Part shown: piece by piece, positions 29,816 to 41,882 of the stretch
How the letters are laid out: each line of letters opens with the position of its first letter
Numbering within the stretch: the first letter of the stretch is position 1
DNA from: Pararge aegeria
Taxonomy: Eukaryota > Arthropoda > Insecta > Lepidoptera > Nymphalidae
NCBI RefSeq assembly: GCF_905163445.1
Contig: NC_053182.1
Coordinates: forward strand, 682,001 to 746,000
Length of the DNA stretch: 64,000 nucleotides
Direction of reading: 5' to 3'
Notes under the pieces: generated by a model
What the model saw: the letters and a program-made list of their open reading frames with translations, nothing else
Told to the model about the DNA's origin: nothing
Database searches by the model: none
Made by a program: the position numbers and the translations under genes

Positions 29816-30582
29816 GTGTCATATTGTTTTGAATGCTTTGTGGGTACCAACGAACTCAAAAAGACTACAGTTCGTTGTTAGATACCTACACATTAAGTTA
29901 TGAGAGGGAAATCGAATTATCACCATCACCATCTTCATCACTTAAATATATGCGGAAGAGTGTTGAGTTGTTTGTTTGTCTTTTCATTCCGCCCTAACTT
30001 AGCAATCAATCAACTTGATTTTTGGCATAGAGTTAGATAACAAAACGGACAGTAACATAGGGTACTTTTTATTGCAGGAAAACAACCGTTCCCAAGGAAT
30101 TTGTAAAAAATCATAATAAGCGCGGAAGTAGAACTAATTTTAAGTTATTCTAGAACGATCTTCTCTTTTTTCTTAACTAGCGTCTGTCTGCAAGATTGTC
30201 TGCGTGGAATTTCACCGTGAGATCGTAAGATTTTCCCTCCGTGATGTCTGTCTCCAGAAAGCAAGCTACAGGTGATACCCGTTAAATCCCAAATTCATTA
30301 CACTTTAAAAAGTAAATACGTTTCGCAACTTTGTGTCCTGTATTGAACACTTCGAGGGGTGGAATTTTTAAAAATCTATATTTCACGTACTTTTTTTACT
30401 CTATTTTTGCTTTTGGTAAGAAAAAAATCAAACAATATCTTTAAAAAAGACGAACTTTTGCAAATATTCGTTCCCAATTTCATCCGTTTGATTTTAGTAT
30501 TTTCAAAAAACTGTGTCACATATAATGTTTCTTATTTATGAACCAAAAACCCAAATAGCAAACTTCACGAATAAATAAAATT

Positions 30583-30831
30583 ATAAATATATTACGACAA
30601 TACACACATCGCCACCTAGCCCAAAAGTAAGCGTAGTTTGTGTTACGGGTACTAAGATGACAGAATATGATTATCAATAAAATACATAAAAACTTATAAA
30701 ATACAGATAAAACCCAGACACTGAAAAACATTCATGTTTATCACATAAACATTTTTCAGTCGAGGGAATCGAACCCACAGCCTTGGACTCAAAAAATAGG
30801 GTCGCTGCCCATTACGCCAATCGACCGTCAT
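30583..30831 (-). mobile_element. SINE family B
   Basis: Minus-strand copy with all parts recognisable: tail, ggctaggtggcgatgtgtgt body, tRNA-like head at the right end. Confidence 0.85.
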
Positions 30832-30959
30832 TCATTGAACATAACTTTTAGAATGTCAGAATTTCATACTAACTTTCTTCCTTCATTAGTACAACTTGAA
30901 GTTGCTCAAAGAATAATTCCACAAAATTCTAACTTCTATGTTCAGTTGTTTGAGCTGCA

Positions 30960-31200
30960 AGTTTCCCCTTGACTGCTATCTACACTAGTTTATGATGGTA
31001 GCGGACTATTCTGTTTGGGGGAATTTTTTTGCTAAGCTCTAAGGTTCTACGCGACATTGTACCGGAGCGCAAAATCGCTTGGTTAGGTGATAAGTATCTA
31101 CAGCCGAACGTTTCCACCAGACCGGACAACAGAAAATATAAATTTCTCCGGCTGAGAATCGAACTACGGACCTCCATATTTGTTAATTAGCCATTAAGGG
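30960..31200 (-). mobile_element. SINE family E
   Basis: The minus strand has a B-box-like gtagttcgattctcagc, then aaatttatattttctgttgt, and at the far end tagtccgctaccatcata and gcagtcaaggg. It is degenerate but colinear with 40325-40640. Confidence 0.6.
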
Positions 31201-31489
31201 CAAAGCCTTTTCTTGATATTGATTAAATTCATGCTAACATAATAAATTTTATTGTTTTTTAAATCCCAAAAAAACTTCTAGTCTATGATTCACCGAGTCA
31301 CATCGCCCGTCCGTTTCTCAACTTCTAAGGACTTTAGCAAGATGTTATATAACATATAAGTATTCTCAAAAATTGATTTCGGTAAAACGTTATTTTTAGT
31401 GAATTGAAAAATTAAACTTGAATACTCAACTTAGATATTACTTTAGAATGACACCTTAATTGAATGTCACAAAGCTCCTAAATAAACGG

Positions 31490-31535
31490 TTCCTACGGCA
31501 TGTTTAACGCGAAGTCGCGGGCAACAGTGTGCAAT
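31490..31535 (+). mobile_element. Degenerate Helitron 3' end
   Basis: taacgcgaagtcgcgggcaa then cagtgtg matches the Helitron terminus but the CTAG is lost. Upstream, ttgaatgtcaca resembles the 22420 region of the intact Helitron. Confidence 0.5.
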
Positions 31536-31699
31536 ATATTAATGTAGCCTTTTAGTCGCGGGAGAATACAAACAAATTTAAAGCCAACCCCTTTTAAATG
31601 ACGGTAACAAGCGAAGATCGGAAGCTAAAAAAAGAATGGCACTTGAAAAATTTAATAAAAGACGTGATATTTCAATTCTATCATTTTCCTCGCAGACCT

Positions 31700-31849
31700 T
31701 GTTCTAAAGCGGGGCAGAAGTAATATTATCACATTATTGTGACCACCCGTGTGTAATCTAGTGTACCTTCCATCACAATGCAATTTCGTTAGCAAGGCGC
31801 TCTCGGCAAAACAAGGCTTCGTGAGTAACGCGTGCCTCGTCCCATTTTT
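31700..31849. repeat. Interspersed repeat, family F, copy 2
   Basis: Colinear with 19295-19455. Its end directly joins the start of repeat J. Confidence 0.6.
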
Positions 31850-32075
31850 TAGGGGTTCTGTATCCAAATGGTAAAACCGCCTGTCACCAGACATACATCA
31901 TTTGTAAAAATTTCAACCGTCTCACTATGTCGGTTGAAATTGTATAATATGTATTTCTGTTGCGGCTAAAAAAGAATAAAATCAATATTTAAGAGGCTTC
32001 CATCCAACATACATGTTTTATAGATAATGGTACGGAACCCTTCGTGCGAGACCGACTCGCACTTGGCCGGTTTTT
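31850..32075 (+). repeat. Interspersed repeat, family J, short copy
   Basis: It begins ttttaggggttctgtatcc and ends gaccgactcgcacttggccg then gttttt, the two ends of a widespread lepidopteran repeat. Most of the interior is missing. Another copy is at 61880-62405. Confidence 0.55.
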
Positions 32076-32194
32076 CAGGATTTATACCGCTTTTAAACTC
32101 AAGATATTCAGGTGGCTTCTGTTAACCCGTGATAGCTTGAGCTTCGTGGATTGCTGTATTGCTAGGACGAGTTCACACAACTCGTTTTTTCATG

Positions 32195-32310
32195 TTTTTT
32201 ATAGTAGCGACCCATTTAATTGCCCACCAAACCATATTAGAGCTACGTGGTGGGTCTATGCTTTAAAACCGTCTCTTTTATGAAAGTGGGGCGTTAATAG
32301 GTTGCGGGAC
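32195..32310 (+). mobile_element. SINE family D body fragment
   Basis: cgtggtgggtctatgcttta, aaaccgtctcttttatga and gggcgttaataggttg match the D body. Confidence 0.55.
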
Positions 32311-32517
32311 GACCCATTGAATTTATTCATTTGATTGGCAAGTTCATTTCATTAACTCATTTCATATTTTAAAAAGTTTACCTTTTATTGATGCAGTGCA
32401 TTAAGAAACATCCTAGACATCATCAAACAAACAACAATACACGATTGCGGTGTCTTATACTGTTCTGTAAAATATTTGGCGTTACATAGTAAAAAAATGT
32501 GTAAAATACATCTAATA

Positions 32518-32770
32518 AAGCGAGGTTACTATACATTTGATGAATTTCTGACAAGGTAGATTGGAAGCAGCCAGCTCCGCTCTCATCTCCAGCAAGATAG
32601 TAAAATCGATTGTAAAAGATGATGTTGGAAAAGAGCAACTGAGTTTCTTGCCGTCTCTTCTCGGTAGAATCTGTTTTCCGAACCGGTGGTTGAGTCACTA
32701 CAAACATACATACTTGACGTTTCAAACGTGCTTATAGAGTAGGCCTACTTGAAATAAATTAAATTTTATA
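32518..32770 (+). mobile_element. LINE 3' UTR fragment
   Basis: aagagcaactgagtttcttg, ctctcatctccagcaag, gaaccggtggttgagtcact and taggcctacttgaaataaat match the LINE at 16829 in reverse complement. Confidence 0.75.
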
Positions 32771-33636
32771 TTTGGTTGATGGATCAGGGCGGTACGATGC
32801 AGGATGTGTTCCTTGCTTACCCTGGGAAAAGCTGTCTTATGTTGTGGACGATGGTCTTGCGCTGACCATCTGCTTGGTCTGTCAATTATAACTATATTAT
32901 AAAAACAGTTGCTAATAGTAAACCTACGTGGAGACCCAGCTTTACAGTAACTTTTTAAATTAAAATCGCTGAGCTTTGTTTTATTAAGAAAAATAGTATA
33001 GCTTCCTTTTTGCAACTTTAATATATCTAAGCATTTCAACCGTGCTTATTTTAATTTCTTAGGTTTCTTGTCGCCGATTTTTCGATTTTACTCGAGGTCC
33101 AAAACATTTACAAGTAAAGTGAAGTCAGTTGCTAACCAGTATGAAGATCTTTCCACCTTTTTGACCTGATTATTCCAGCAGCAGCATGGATTCAAAGAAA
33201 AGATATACAATTATAAACACTAGTCTATCATAACGCAAGCCCACCTCCCTTTTTAACCCCTTGTATCGTCTCCAAATTGTCAATTTTTGATGTAGGTTTA
33301 AGATGAAAATAGTGTCGTGCTCTATTTAAAAATATTTTCAATGAATATTATAGTAAAACCTTATGTCGGGTTAAGCAAATTATCCCCTCATTGCTTGTAT
33401 ACGAGCCCACCTCATTTTTATTTCTGATTAGGGTCATAGATTTGCATAATGTTTATGACTTTTGAGTAATTAAAGAGAATCTTGCGTAATTCAGTTACCG
33501 TTCCGTAATTAAGTTTGAGGGTCCTGATAATTGATGAAATTCTGATTTAGATGGACATACAGACACGGACGGATAGACGGTAAGGTAAACAGACTAACTA
33601 CTTTTTTATTTCTCTCAACTCAAGTTTTGTAAGTGA

Positions 33637-33870
33637 CTGAAATCTCACCTGTAAGTAAGTGATGATGTAGCGCTATGGCATATATATTAAACCCATACCG
33701 CTTAGCATCGTACTGGAACGCTTCAACGCTTGACAGCATGTTTTTTGTCGGTAGATTCGTAACTAGCGACGCTTGAAGCCATCCAACTGAATAATTACGC
33801 ACATTTCCCCCACCGGGTATTAAACCTGGGACCCCACTAAGAACAGAACACTTCGCTGCGTTAGGGTTTT
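33637..33870 (-). mobile_element. SINE family E
   Basis: Minus strand: gtcccaggtttaatacccgg (B-box region), ggaaatgtgcgtaattattc, ccgtacga-type middle and gagatttcagtc end. Degenerate copy. Confidence 0.55.
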
Positions 33871-33983
33871 TGTCCATTTCACACAAGTAAATTTTACGCT
33901 TGTCTAGGTCAAATATCACTACAATTACTGCACATTAAACTAGATACGTACATCCAGTGTATTGTACACAAAACCTCTCTATT

Positions 33984-34100
33984 GTCGGTGAAGATCAATC
34001 GCTGGAATGTTTTATTCAGCGACAGGTCGGAGGTGAAGCTGGCTCTGTGCCAACGACCTCAAGATTCGATTCCAAGCGAGCTATCGGGTTTGACAATTTC
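33984..34100 (+). repeat. Two-copy conserved segment I, copy 2
   Basis: Identical to copy 1 for 62 bp, then two changes, 13 bp later a single synonymous-type change and a 3-bp change. The frame is also open here (about 60 codons from 33982). Downstream, tccaaagaagcgcagtattt aligns with copy 1 with a short deletion in copy 1. Confidence 0.6.
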
Positions 34101-34184
34101 ACTGTGGAAATCCAAAGAAGCGCAGTATTTTCCATTTTCTTTTTGTTTTTTTAACAGTGGGCGTTAATGGTTCAATATATATTA

Positions 34185-34260
34185 CTGCCTTGTTAGTCTG
34201 TCGGTTAACGTATTCGCAAACAAAATGACTCGGATCACAAGATTTTGGGTCTGAAAACTA
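34185..34260 (+). mobile_element. tRNA-like SINE head, degenerate
   Basis: gccttgttagtctgtcggtt and ggatcacaagattttgggtc resemble a SINE D-type head with an insertion. Confidence 0.4.
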
Positions 34261-34312
34261 ATATTATAAAATGTGAGACCCGACTGTTTTGAAAATAGTT
34301 AAGTACATGTTC

Positions 34313-34600
34313 ATATTCAAAATTCTAATTCCAAATTCATTTATTTCAAGTAGGCCGTCAAGTCAGTCTGTTTGTAGTGACTCTACCACCGGTTCGGAAG
34401 GCAGATTCCACTGAGAAGAGCCGGCAATAAACTCAGCAGATTGCTCTTTTCCAACATCATTTCATGGTTTAACAATCTTTAGAATTTTTCTATTTTGTGA
34501 GAGATGAGAGCGGAGTGGCCTGCTTCCAAGCATCCTTGTCGTTAAGGAATCCATTATTCGTATAGTAACCACGGCTTGTTAAAGTTGTTTTAATATAAAA
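34313..34600 (-). mobile_element. LINE 3' UTR fragment
   Basis: The plus strand reads ttcatttatttcaagtaggc, gtagtgactctaccaccggt, cagattccactgagaagagc and gtgagagatgagagcggagt, matching 16850-17090. It is 5'-truncated. Confidence 0.8.
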
Positions 34601-34789
34601 GTCATGAACTTTAAAGTGGCTCTTCCACCTGGACAGAAGTAAACCCACGCAGGTGGAGTTATAAGAGTGTAAAATCTGAGTCAAAGACAGCAAAGTCAAA
34701 GTCAGAAAAGTTGTATGTTCGTTAAAAGTAGTAGCTGAGCTTTTTTGATAGAGCTTATCTGGGGTAGTACTTACTCATTACCGCCGTGT

Positions 34790-34925
34790 TTAATCCTGCC
34801 ATCTAAAAGGGTGACTTTTAAAGGGCGTGGTTTGCCGGTGTAATAACAAGCACGTGAGGCCTCCAACCTACGCCTAATAGGCACAGAACAGCACTTCGCT
34901 GGACATGCTCCTTTTATGCCCTCAG
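34790..34925 (+). repeat. Interspersed repeat, family K
   Basis: agggcgtggtttgccggtgt, caacctacgcc and gctggacatgctcc match the 11395 and 59390 copies. Confidence 0.5.
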
Positions 34926-35284
34926 AAGCGTTGCTCTGCTTATAGACGATTGTTTTACACTTACCTTATCTGTTCGGCTCGTCAATTCTTTTTAAACAGG
35001 CAATCGAAACGTTACAAATACACAGACAGATAAACAAACTATTAATGCGTCGTTGATCGGTTTCGGCCATGATGGTCAAATTCCAGATAAATTTACAAAG
35101 TTATAGGTAGATAGTATAGATATAGATAGTAGATAGTACATAAGTTTTTGCGCAAACACAGGTGCACTCTATTCTCTTTCTCCTAGTCCTATGGGACGGC
35201 TGGTCCTGAAAAGAGATCAGGTTCAATACGATGCGAGGCACGGGCCTGATTCATCACCGATTACCCAGGGTTAAACTTCGGGCG

Positions 35285-35375
35285 TACCAGCCCATCAGAA
35301 TTTTTTGATTGAAAACCTAGTAGAACCAAAGACCTCGTGATCTGCAGTAGAACGTGCTCACCACTAAACGAAGGC
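35285..35375 (-). mobile_element. SINE family D head
   Basis: The minus strand reads gccttcgtttagtggtgagc, gatcacgaggtctttggttc and taggttttcaatc, a tRNA-derived head. Confidence 0.55.
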
Positions 35376-35579
35376 TTAATAATAATGTTAGTTTATAAGC
35401 AAAGTGGTCATAAAACACCCCTCTTTTGCGTAGGTGGCTAAAAGCGCACGTCTCAACACTTACGAACATTACGAAATCGTTTTTGCTGTCAAAAAACAGC
35501 CAAAAGAAATTCTCAAACATAGTGCTATCACACCTTGTTGCTCAAAGTTTCACTTTTTATTTACTTAGAGAGAGTGGAA

Positions 35580-35720
35580 ACAAACGTGAAGCGCTTCAAA
35601 GCGCTTTTGTAAAGCGAGCGTATTGTTAGATTTAGTTAGCATGAATAGCTCCAGTTTGATTATTTCAACTCGGCCGGCAGCTTTGCATACGCAATTGTTG
35701 AGGGACGGGTTTATGTTCCA
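35580..35720. repeat. Inverted low-copy repeat Q, copy 2
   Basis: gaagcgcttcaaagcgcttt and tgattatttcaactcggccg are the reverse complement of parts of 29690-29815, in the same relative order. Confidence 0.6.
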
Positions 35721-36209
35721 GATAGATTCAGCATTATACAAAACGTGTGATACTGACGAACTTTATTTCCTTTACTTCCTGAAGACCTTTTGGTTATGGA
35801 ACATCCGCACGATACACCAATTAGAATAATAGATTATAGTGAGATTGGTTGGACCGATCCCAACTTATTTTATACTTATTTTAAAGAAAGTGACAAATGA
35901 AATAAGTTTTATAATTTTATAGCCATTCCTGTATCAGTTTCGGCTGAATTTACATATGCTTTGAAAGTAAATCTAATCCATACCTAACTACTAAAACTAA
36001 TTTGAACTAACTGTATACATGCGAACTTGAGTATTTCTGTTTGTTTGCTTGAAACCTTTGCCGGAAACAGAATCGATCTTAATGTAATTTGACAATTATA
36101 TAGCTTATGTGTTAATAATATCTCAAAAATCGTTTAATACAATTACTTATTTACTAATTTTAACATACATTTTGTCTAAGAACCTACTACTAATGGCAAT
36201 GAGAAGCAG
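35721..36209. other. AT-rich DNA, no gene recognised
   Basis: Nothing was recognised. Confidence 0.5.
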
Positions 36210-36506
36210 TGATATCCCAGTGGGCAGCACTTCGACTTCACTTTCAAAGGGATGAATTCGAATCCCAGCACGCGCCTCTAACTTTTATAAGTTACGTGCG
36301 TTTTTAGCAATTTAAATATCACTTGCTTCAACGGGGAACGAAAACATCGTGAGGAAACCTGCATGCCTGAGAGTTCCCCATAATGTTCTCAAAGTGTATG
36401 GACTACCAATCCACACTGAGCCAGTGTGGTGGTCTGCGGCCTTAACCCCTTCTCATTGTGGGAGGAGACCTGTGCCCAGTAGTAGACCGGTAATAGGTTG
36501 ATATGG
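36210..36506 (+). mobile_element. SINE family A, near complete
   Basis: Head cagtgggcagcacttcgact, B box gaattcgaatcccagc, then the gcgcctctaacttttataag segment, core and tail start. It is one of the longest A copies here and useful as a reference. Confidence 0.88.
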
Positions 36507-37282
36507 AGACCAACCAGTGATTTCAACACATAATTAAACTGGTATTTAACAGCTAGTACCCAATTATTTTTTGTATTCATTTGTCACCATTTTAGTTAAG
36601 TAGCACGCCTGGCGAAAATTGATAGACAAAATACCTCGTGGCAAGCCTTTAACTTTTACTAGTTAGGTACGCACCTTATCCGCTAAGAGAGAGGTAGTCG
36701 TGAGCATAAACAACTTAAGACATCAGGTCAGAGTGACCCAATTCCCTGGAACCGGAGTCGATTAACTGATACTTATCAGTTAATGCAATTGAATGGACAA
36801 ACGATCCTACCTTACCCCTCTACCCTTCCACCCTTCTACCCTCTGGCTGTGTAAACCTCACCCATCGCTACTTGATTGTATTAGTTATATTGATTCTATA
36901 AAAGCATTTCATAATAAAACTACTTATCTTTTGTGATGTTGTGATGATAAAATGTTTAATAAAACGGGACTTCCTGAAAAGTTCTAATTGTATATATTGT
37001 TAGTAGAACTGAGTTAAATATATCATGCTACTTATAAAATGTACTATTTATTAAATTGACAGCGAAAGAGTTGATGATGTTTTTTAAGAAGTAGAAATTG
37101 CCATGGTATATAAGTAGTAAGCTTTTTCAACAATAGGGTTCAACTTCAGTAGGTACGATGTTCTAGTGACTAGAAAATATACCCGGCAGCAACCCGTAGT
37201 TAATAAAGTGGTACCTTGGGGAGCAAGTAGGATTTTTTCAATTGCTATTCAAGCTGACTGTGATTATTAATCGAACAACCTC

Positions 37283-37345
37283 GTCAACCCACATTGAATC
37301 AACGTGGTGGGTTTATTCTTTATATGGGACATTAAAAGACTAACG
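37283..37345 (+). mobile_element. SINE family D body fragment
   Basis: caacccacattgaatcaacg then tggtgggttta and gggacattaaaag match the D body. Confidence 0.5.
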
Positions 37346-37624
37346 GAGATGAGGATGTCGTTTCGATTCTTATAAAATTGAAATCGATTAAAATTAGACA
37401 AATATATGGAATATAATCGCTAAAAAATATAGTAATTGTACGCCGAATTCATCCTCCAATTGGATTTCCGTCGTGATTAATTTAGAAATTAATATTTTTA
37501 AATTACCAAAGATCTGGGATTGTGAGAGATTAAGGATACCACTATTTACAAGGTAGACTTGTTACCTCGTCTGGTAATAGGTTAAATAAACGGCTACACC
37601 CCTTCCAGATTAGCTCTTATCTTA

Positions 37625-37865
37625 AACATTATGAAAATTAAGATTAATTTGCTATAGTTCGCGAAAAGCAGGAGAATCTGTATGGCTTTATTTATAATTT
37701 CTTCAATCCTTATACTCCTCATCAAAAGGATCTTCGGCAATGTACCCTCAACGCACGTTTCGCTTCGAAAACGAAGCATCCTCAGGAGATATTGACTCCA
37801 AAAAAATAATATATCATGGATTTCCGCAAAGTAACGCCTGCTTCTATCCAATACTTATCTTAAAT
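37625..37865 (+). mobile_element. MITE family H, most complete copy
   Basis: It runs from gaaaattaagattaatttgc through gcaggagaatctgtatgg, cggcaatgtaccctcaacgc, and catcctcaggagatattgac to atatcatggatttccgcaaa and ctatccaata. The 3' end reappears inverted at the 5' end of the family in the 62120 copy, indicating terminal inverted repeats of about 45-50 bp. Confidence 0.65.
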
Positions 37866-38002
37866 AAATTCAGTGGGAGTTATATCGGGCGGGATCACAT
37901 TCTAGTTGCATCGAATAAAAACCACCGCTCCTTTTCTAGTGCAGTGGGCTAAAAAACACCTACCAAAGAGTAATTCTCACTAACGTTTCGTTTTAAGAGA
38001 TG

Positions 38003-38200
38003 CTGGATGCACACAGAACAGTTTTTCCTTATTTTCGTTGCTGTTCCACTGGCTTTGAATTTACTGTTCAGACGTGCTTTTCGAGATTTGGCTACAAAAT
38101 TGCGAGTCTTTTATTCCCGGATCGGCTTTTTGCGGACGACTCTAAGTTATGAGAGTCGTATCCAATTACTAGATTTGTTTAGAGTAAGTTTATGTAACTA
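38003..38200 (+). repeat. Direct repeat R, copy 1
   Basis: ggatgcacacagaacag, gaatttactgttcagacgtg, cgagatttggct and caattactaga recur in the same order at 38985-39185. Confidence 0.65.
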
Positions 38201-38243
38201 AATACTTTTTATTAAACACATAAATGTTGCTTTTTGTGAATTA

Positions 38244-38362
38244 ATTCGCACTGGGCCAGTGTGGTAGACTACGGCCTAACCCTTCTCATTGTGGGAGGAG
38301 ACCCGTGCCCTGTATTGAGCCGGTATTGGGTTGATATGATGATGATGATGATGATGATAAAA
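38244..38362 (+). mobile_element. SINE family A, 3' part with (GAT)n
   Basis: 5'-truncated: it begins at ttcgcactgggccagtgtgg and ends in about eight GAT units. Confidence 0.8.
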
Positions 38363-38647
38363 ACATATTTGTACTCGATCTACTCAATGTACCTCGCTAA
38401 CTGACTGTGCATACAAAGTAGAGCGACAGGCGATAGATCTAGAAAAATGCAAATTTTAATTACAATTTCCAATTAGTATAAGTAAGCAAAAAAATAAAGC
38501 ACCTATTGAAAATTCCCTCTCATCATTCGGGGTCCAAACTTGTGATTAAATGGATTTGTTTAGCTGGTAAAAATAAGATTTTTTTTCTCTCCTCCTATAC
38601 CTCTTATACCAGATTTTGTGGGGATTTTCACAGTATGAAATATATAG

Positions 38648-38740
38648 TCACCATCAACCCATCAACGGGCCACTACAAGGCACGTTTCTCCTCTCAGATG
38701 AAGAAGGGTTTAGGCCGTAGTCCACAATGGGGGCCAAGTG
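38648..38740 (-). mobile_element. SINE family A, 3' part
   Basis: accatcaacccatcaacggg then ccactacaaggcacg and gggtttaggccgtagtccac are the reverse complement of the A tail region. Confidence 0.7.
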
Positions 38741-38984
38741 TGTAAAAATATGGAGAAATCTCAGTACGTTAAAAATAAGATGTCTTAAAAAGAATGACTG
38801 AGGAACTTCTGAACATGAACGTGTCGACACTATCGATTCTGAGGCAGACATGACCTGCCCTGTGCCATTTTAGCTTGCTAATACTCTGAGTTATTTCGGC
38901 GCTTTTGGTTTTCTTACGGATTTGTCACACAAAATATACAAAAGGTTACAAACTAGTTAAATTCACACTCCGCTTAACTTTAAG

Positions 38985-39185
38985 CGGTCGGATGCACAGC
39001 GCACGAAGCAATTCTTCTTTATTTACGGTTGCTTCGAATTTACTGTGCAGACGTGCTTCCGAGATTTGGCTGTAAAGTGGTAGTGTTTTTATTCAGTGGG
39101 TAATCAGCTTTTGTGGTTATAAAGTAGAGAGACGGCGTGCAACGGTTGAGTCAATTACTAGAATGGTTTGGGTACATATGTAAGA
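38985..39185 (+). repeat. Direct repeat R, copy 2
   Basis: Matches 38003-38200 with moderate divergence (gaatttactgtgcagacgtg, cgagatttggctgtaaa, tcaattactagaatg). The repeat type was not recognised. Confidence 0.65.
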
Positions 39186-40324
39186 TAGTTGAGGTGAGCA
39201 GGAAAAACATATATTCGTATTTCATAGAAACTATCGGTATGCAAGTTTTTGTCAAGATCGGTCCAGTTTTCATAATAACAAGGGCTATATATAAAATCCA
39301 GCGTTATTAATTATTCTCGTATAAAAACTCATAAATAGCCGACATAATACTAGTTGGAGGGGCGTGTAAATAGCTCCTCCAGGGGAGTTTGTATGCGGAA
39401 GACAAATTTGAATATGGTGGAGTGATGACGAACGCAATAGAAAGATTCCCAAGTATTTATCTATAACAATTATACACGATAAGTAACGTTGACAGCCGCT
39501 TACCTTTTTTACTCATTCTCGGGGGTGATTTTTCTTTAGGGCGAATAAGTCTCTAACACCTAACACCTTCAAAGATTGTCGCGGCGTGGGGTTGTTCTCC
39601 TTAATTAGAGAGGGCAGCAATATCGTCTTGCTCAGAGCGGAGTTCAAAGACAACTGAATCGCCTAAAACGGCGATGCGTAGACGCATAGATCACGGGCAT
39701 AGTGATGACCCGTAATTGGCGAAAATGAGTCTGATAAAGTAACCCATAAGTACTCATCAAAATTACAAAGCGTTTACGTGTAAATTGCATACAAACAAAA
39801 TACAAGGGAAACTCGCTGTAACACTAGTAAAGCATAAATAAAATAAACTGCCACTAATCCTTATCTACATATTACCTTTATAAATGAATAGGTCAGTTCC
39901 AAATATCACTTAACACAACTCTTTCACGGGATACAGGTTTACAGAAGTAATGTGTGCATGGCGTGACTGTAACTCATTGTACACTAAACTCGTGGTAAAT
40001 TTGAAACGCACTGTGCGTTCGTTCGCACCAGTTAGAGGACATATATTGGGTATTCATGTGACATTGACGTAATTTGAGTAATTTATGGCGAATGCGCCTT
40101 TTTGTTTTTTTTTTAAATTCGATTTTAGTTTTAAATGGTAATATTTGTGGGACTACCCGCTTGTACGATCATTATCTTTTTAGCTGCATTATGTTATCCT
40201 AAATAGATTAAAATTTATAGATTTATATGTACCTTCTATAGTGTACACTCACAACATGTTTTAGTTCTAAGTTTAATGTTTTCTCTAGAAAGCGAATTTT
40301 TTCTATTTTTTTTGAGAAATAAAG
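39186..40324. other. AT-rich DNA, no gene recognised
   Basis: Nothing was recognised. Confidence 0.5.
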
Positions 40325-40640
40325 ATCTTAAACCATGATGGTCTTTCTGCCCAGTGGTTTTATAAAAGGAATATCCCGGGTTGGATTCCAATGGGGGCAA
40401 TTTAGGAATTTATAATTTCAGTATTTATATCCAGACTAGAAAGTCTGTAGTAGGAGGATTCGGCTGTAGTTAGTTACCGTCCTACCGTTATAGACGTGCC
40501 ACCAAGCGATTTAGGATTACGGTACGATGCAGGATATTTTTAATTTTACTGCCATACCGCAGTAGATTAGCCGCTTCCACCTTACACATCATAAAAACTT
40601 ACCACCAGGTGAGATTTCAGTCATGGGCTAACTAGTAGTG
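40325..40640 (+). mobile_element. SINE family E, fullest copy
   Basis: tctttctgcccagtggtttt (head), cccgggttggattcc (B-box region), ggaatttataatttc, then gccaccaagcgatttaggat, gtacgatgcagg, tagattagccgcttccacct and ccaccaggtgagatttcagt. The order defines the family. Confidence 0.65.
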
Positions 40641-41345
40641 TAATTAGAAAAACGGGACATTAAAACTCAACCACATTCTCCAGTATTCTACCTATCTTTG
40701 TGCTGAATTATCACAAGGTAAACCAGACCCAAAAAAACATATCTGTTAAAGATTTTTAATACAATAGTTTCTAGAAGTGCTGAATAGAGGATTTCTTTTT
40801 TGTACGAGCATGTGATGAGAATGGGTACTAAACACAGGCGTATTTCAGCCCTGAAAATATCGTAACCAGAAAATGCTCGTGCATCAGTTGACGTGCATTG
40901 CAAAAAATATACTATTACATTAAATAAGGAGTTGTGGAGTGGTGGTTGGAGATTTATTTTGAATTAACTCTTGTAACATTTCAGGTATGTAAAAAACATG
41001 CCTGCAATGTGTGTCTGTAAGTCTATACTATATTTTTATAAAGCATGTACAAATTATATCTATAAACCCAGGAAAAACCTTGACGTGACTCGCGGAAGAA
41101 AAAACTCCTTAAATTATCCACAAATTTTCTTAAACGCAGCTGAGCCTTGTTCCCAGAGTGACATCAAGTATTTATATAGCCTTGTTATAAATGAGCATAA
41201 TAAATGTGAAGATTGTTTCATACAACATTGATGAACGCCACCGAAAAGTGACAAAAGTATAGTGAACAGGAACAACGAGCTAAAACCGAAAGCACACTTA
41301 CAGCAAAGTCAAAATAAACTTCAGTCATTTGCATAAAAACTTAAA

Positions 41346-41669
41346 CTAATATATAAAGCTGAAGAATTTGTTTGTTTACTTCAACGCAATGATCTCAGGA
41401 ACCACTGTTTCGATTTGAAAAATTCTTTAGTGTTGGATAACTCATTTACCGAGGAAGACTACAGGCTATATATCATCACGCTAATACCAATAGGAGCATA
41501 GCACCAATGAAGAATGCTTAAGCTGCGTCCGCTGCGTAAGCGGTTAAAGCTATAAAATAATGTATAAAAAAGTTGTTCCCCTATAAAAGTTCTAAAAACA
41601 GGTCACGAAAGAATATGTCTATCTTCTAAGGTTAACTTATATGCGGACGAAGTCGCAAGGTACCGCTAG
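41346..41669 (+). mobile_element. Non-autonomous Helitron, second subfamily
   Basis: It starts near ctaatatataaagctgaag and has tttgtttgtttacttcaacg. It ends atgcggacgaagtcgcaagg then taccgCTAG before T41670. It is colinear with 26050-26279. The 5' TC is not clean. Confidence 0.75.
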
Positions 41670-41882
41670 TATAGTTTAAAAAGCAAAGAAATGGTCATTT
41701 ACTCAAAATGCGTCAAAGTATGGTATTTAACAAACCGGTACCTTATTATGTTAAAGTCAAATTCAAATGTTTCTTCATCCAATTAAGCACATAAATTGCA
41801 CTTTTGATGCGTACATTAAATGTAAAATAAGACATGGACAGACAGACATATGAATATTAAATACTTATATTAAAAACACTAC

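Noticed and set aside
38335..38362. Independent GAT microsatellite or CRISPR-like array
   Set aside because: It is the normal tail of SINE A; no spacers exist and the genome is eukaryotic.
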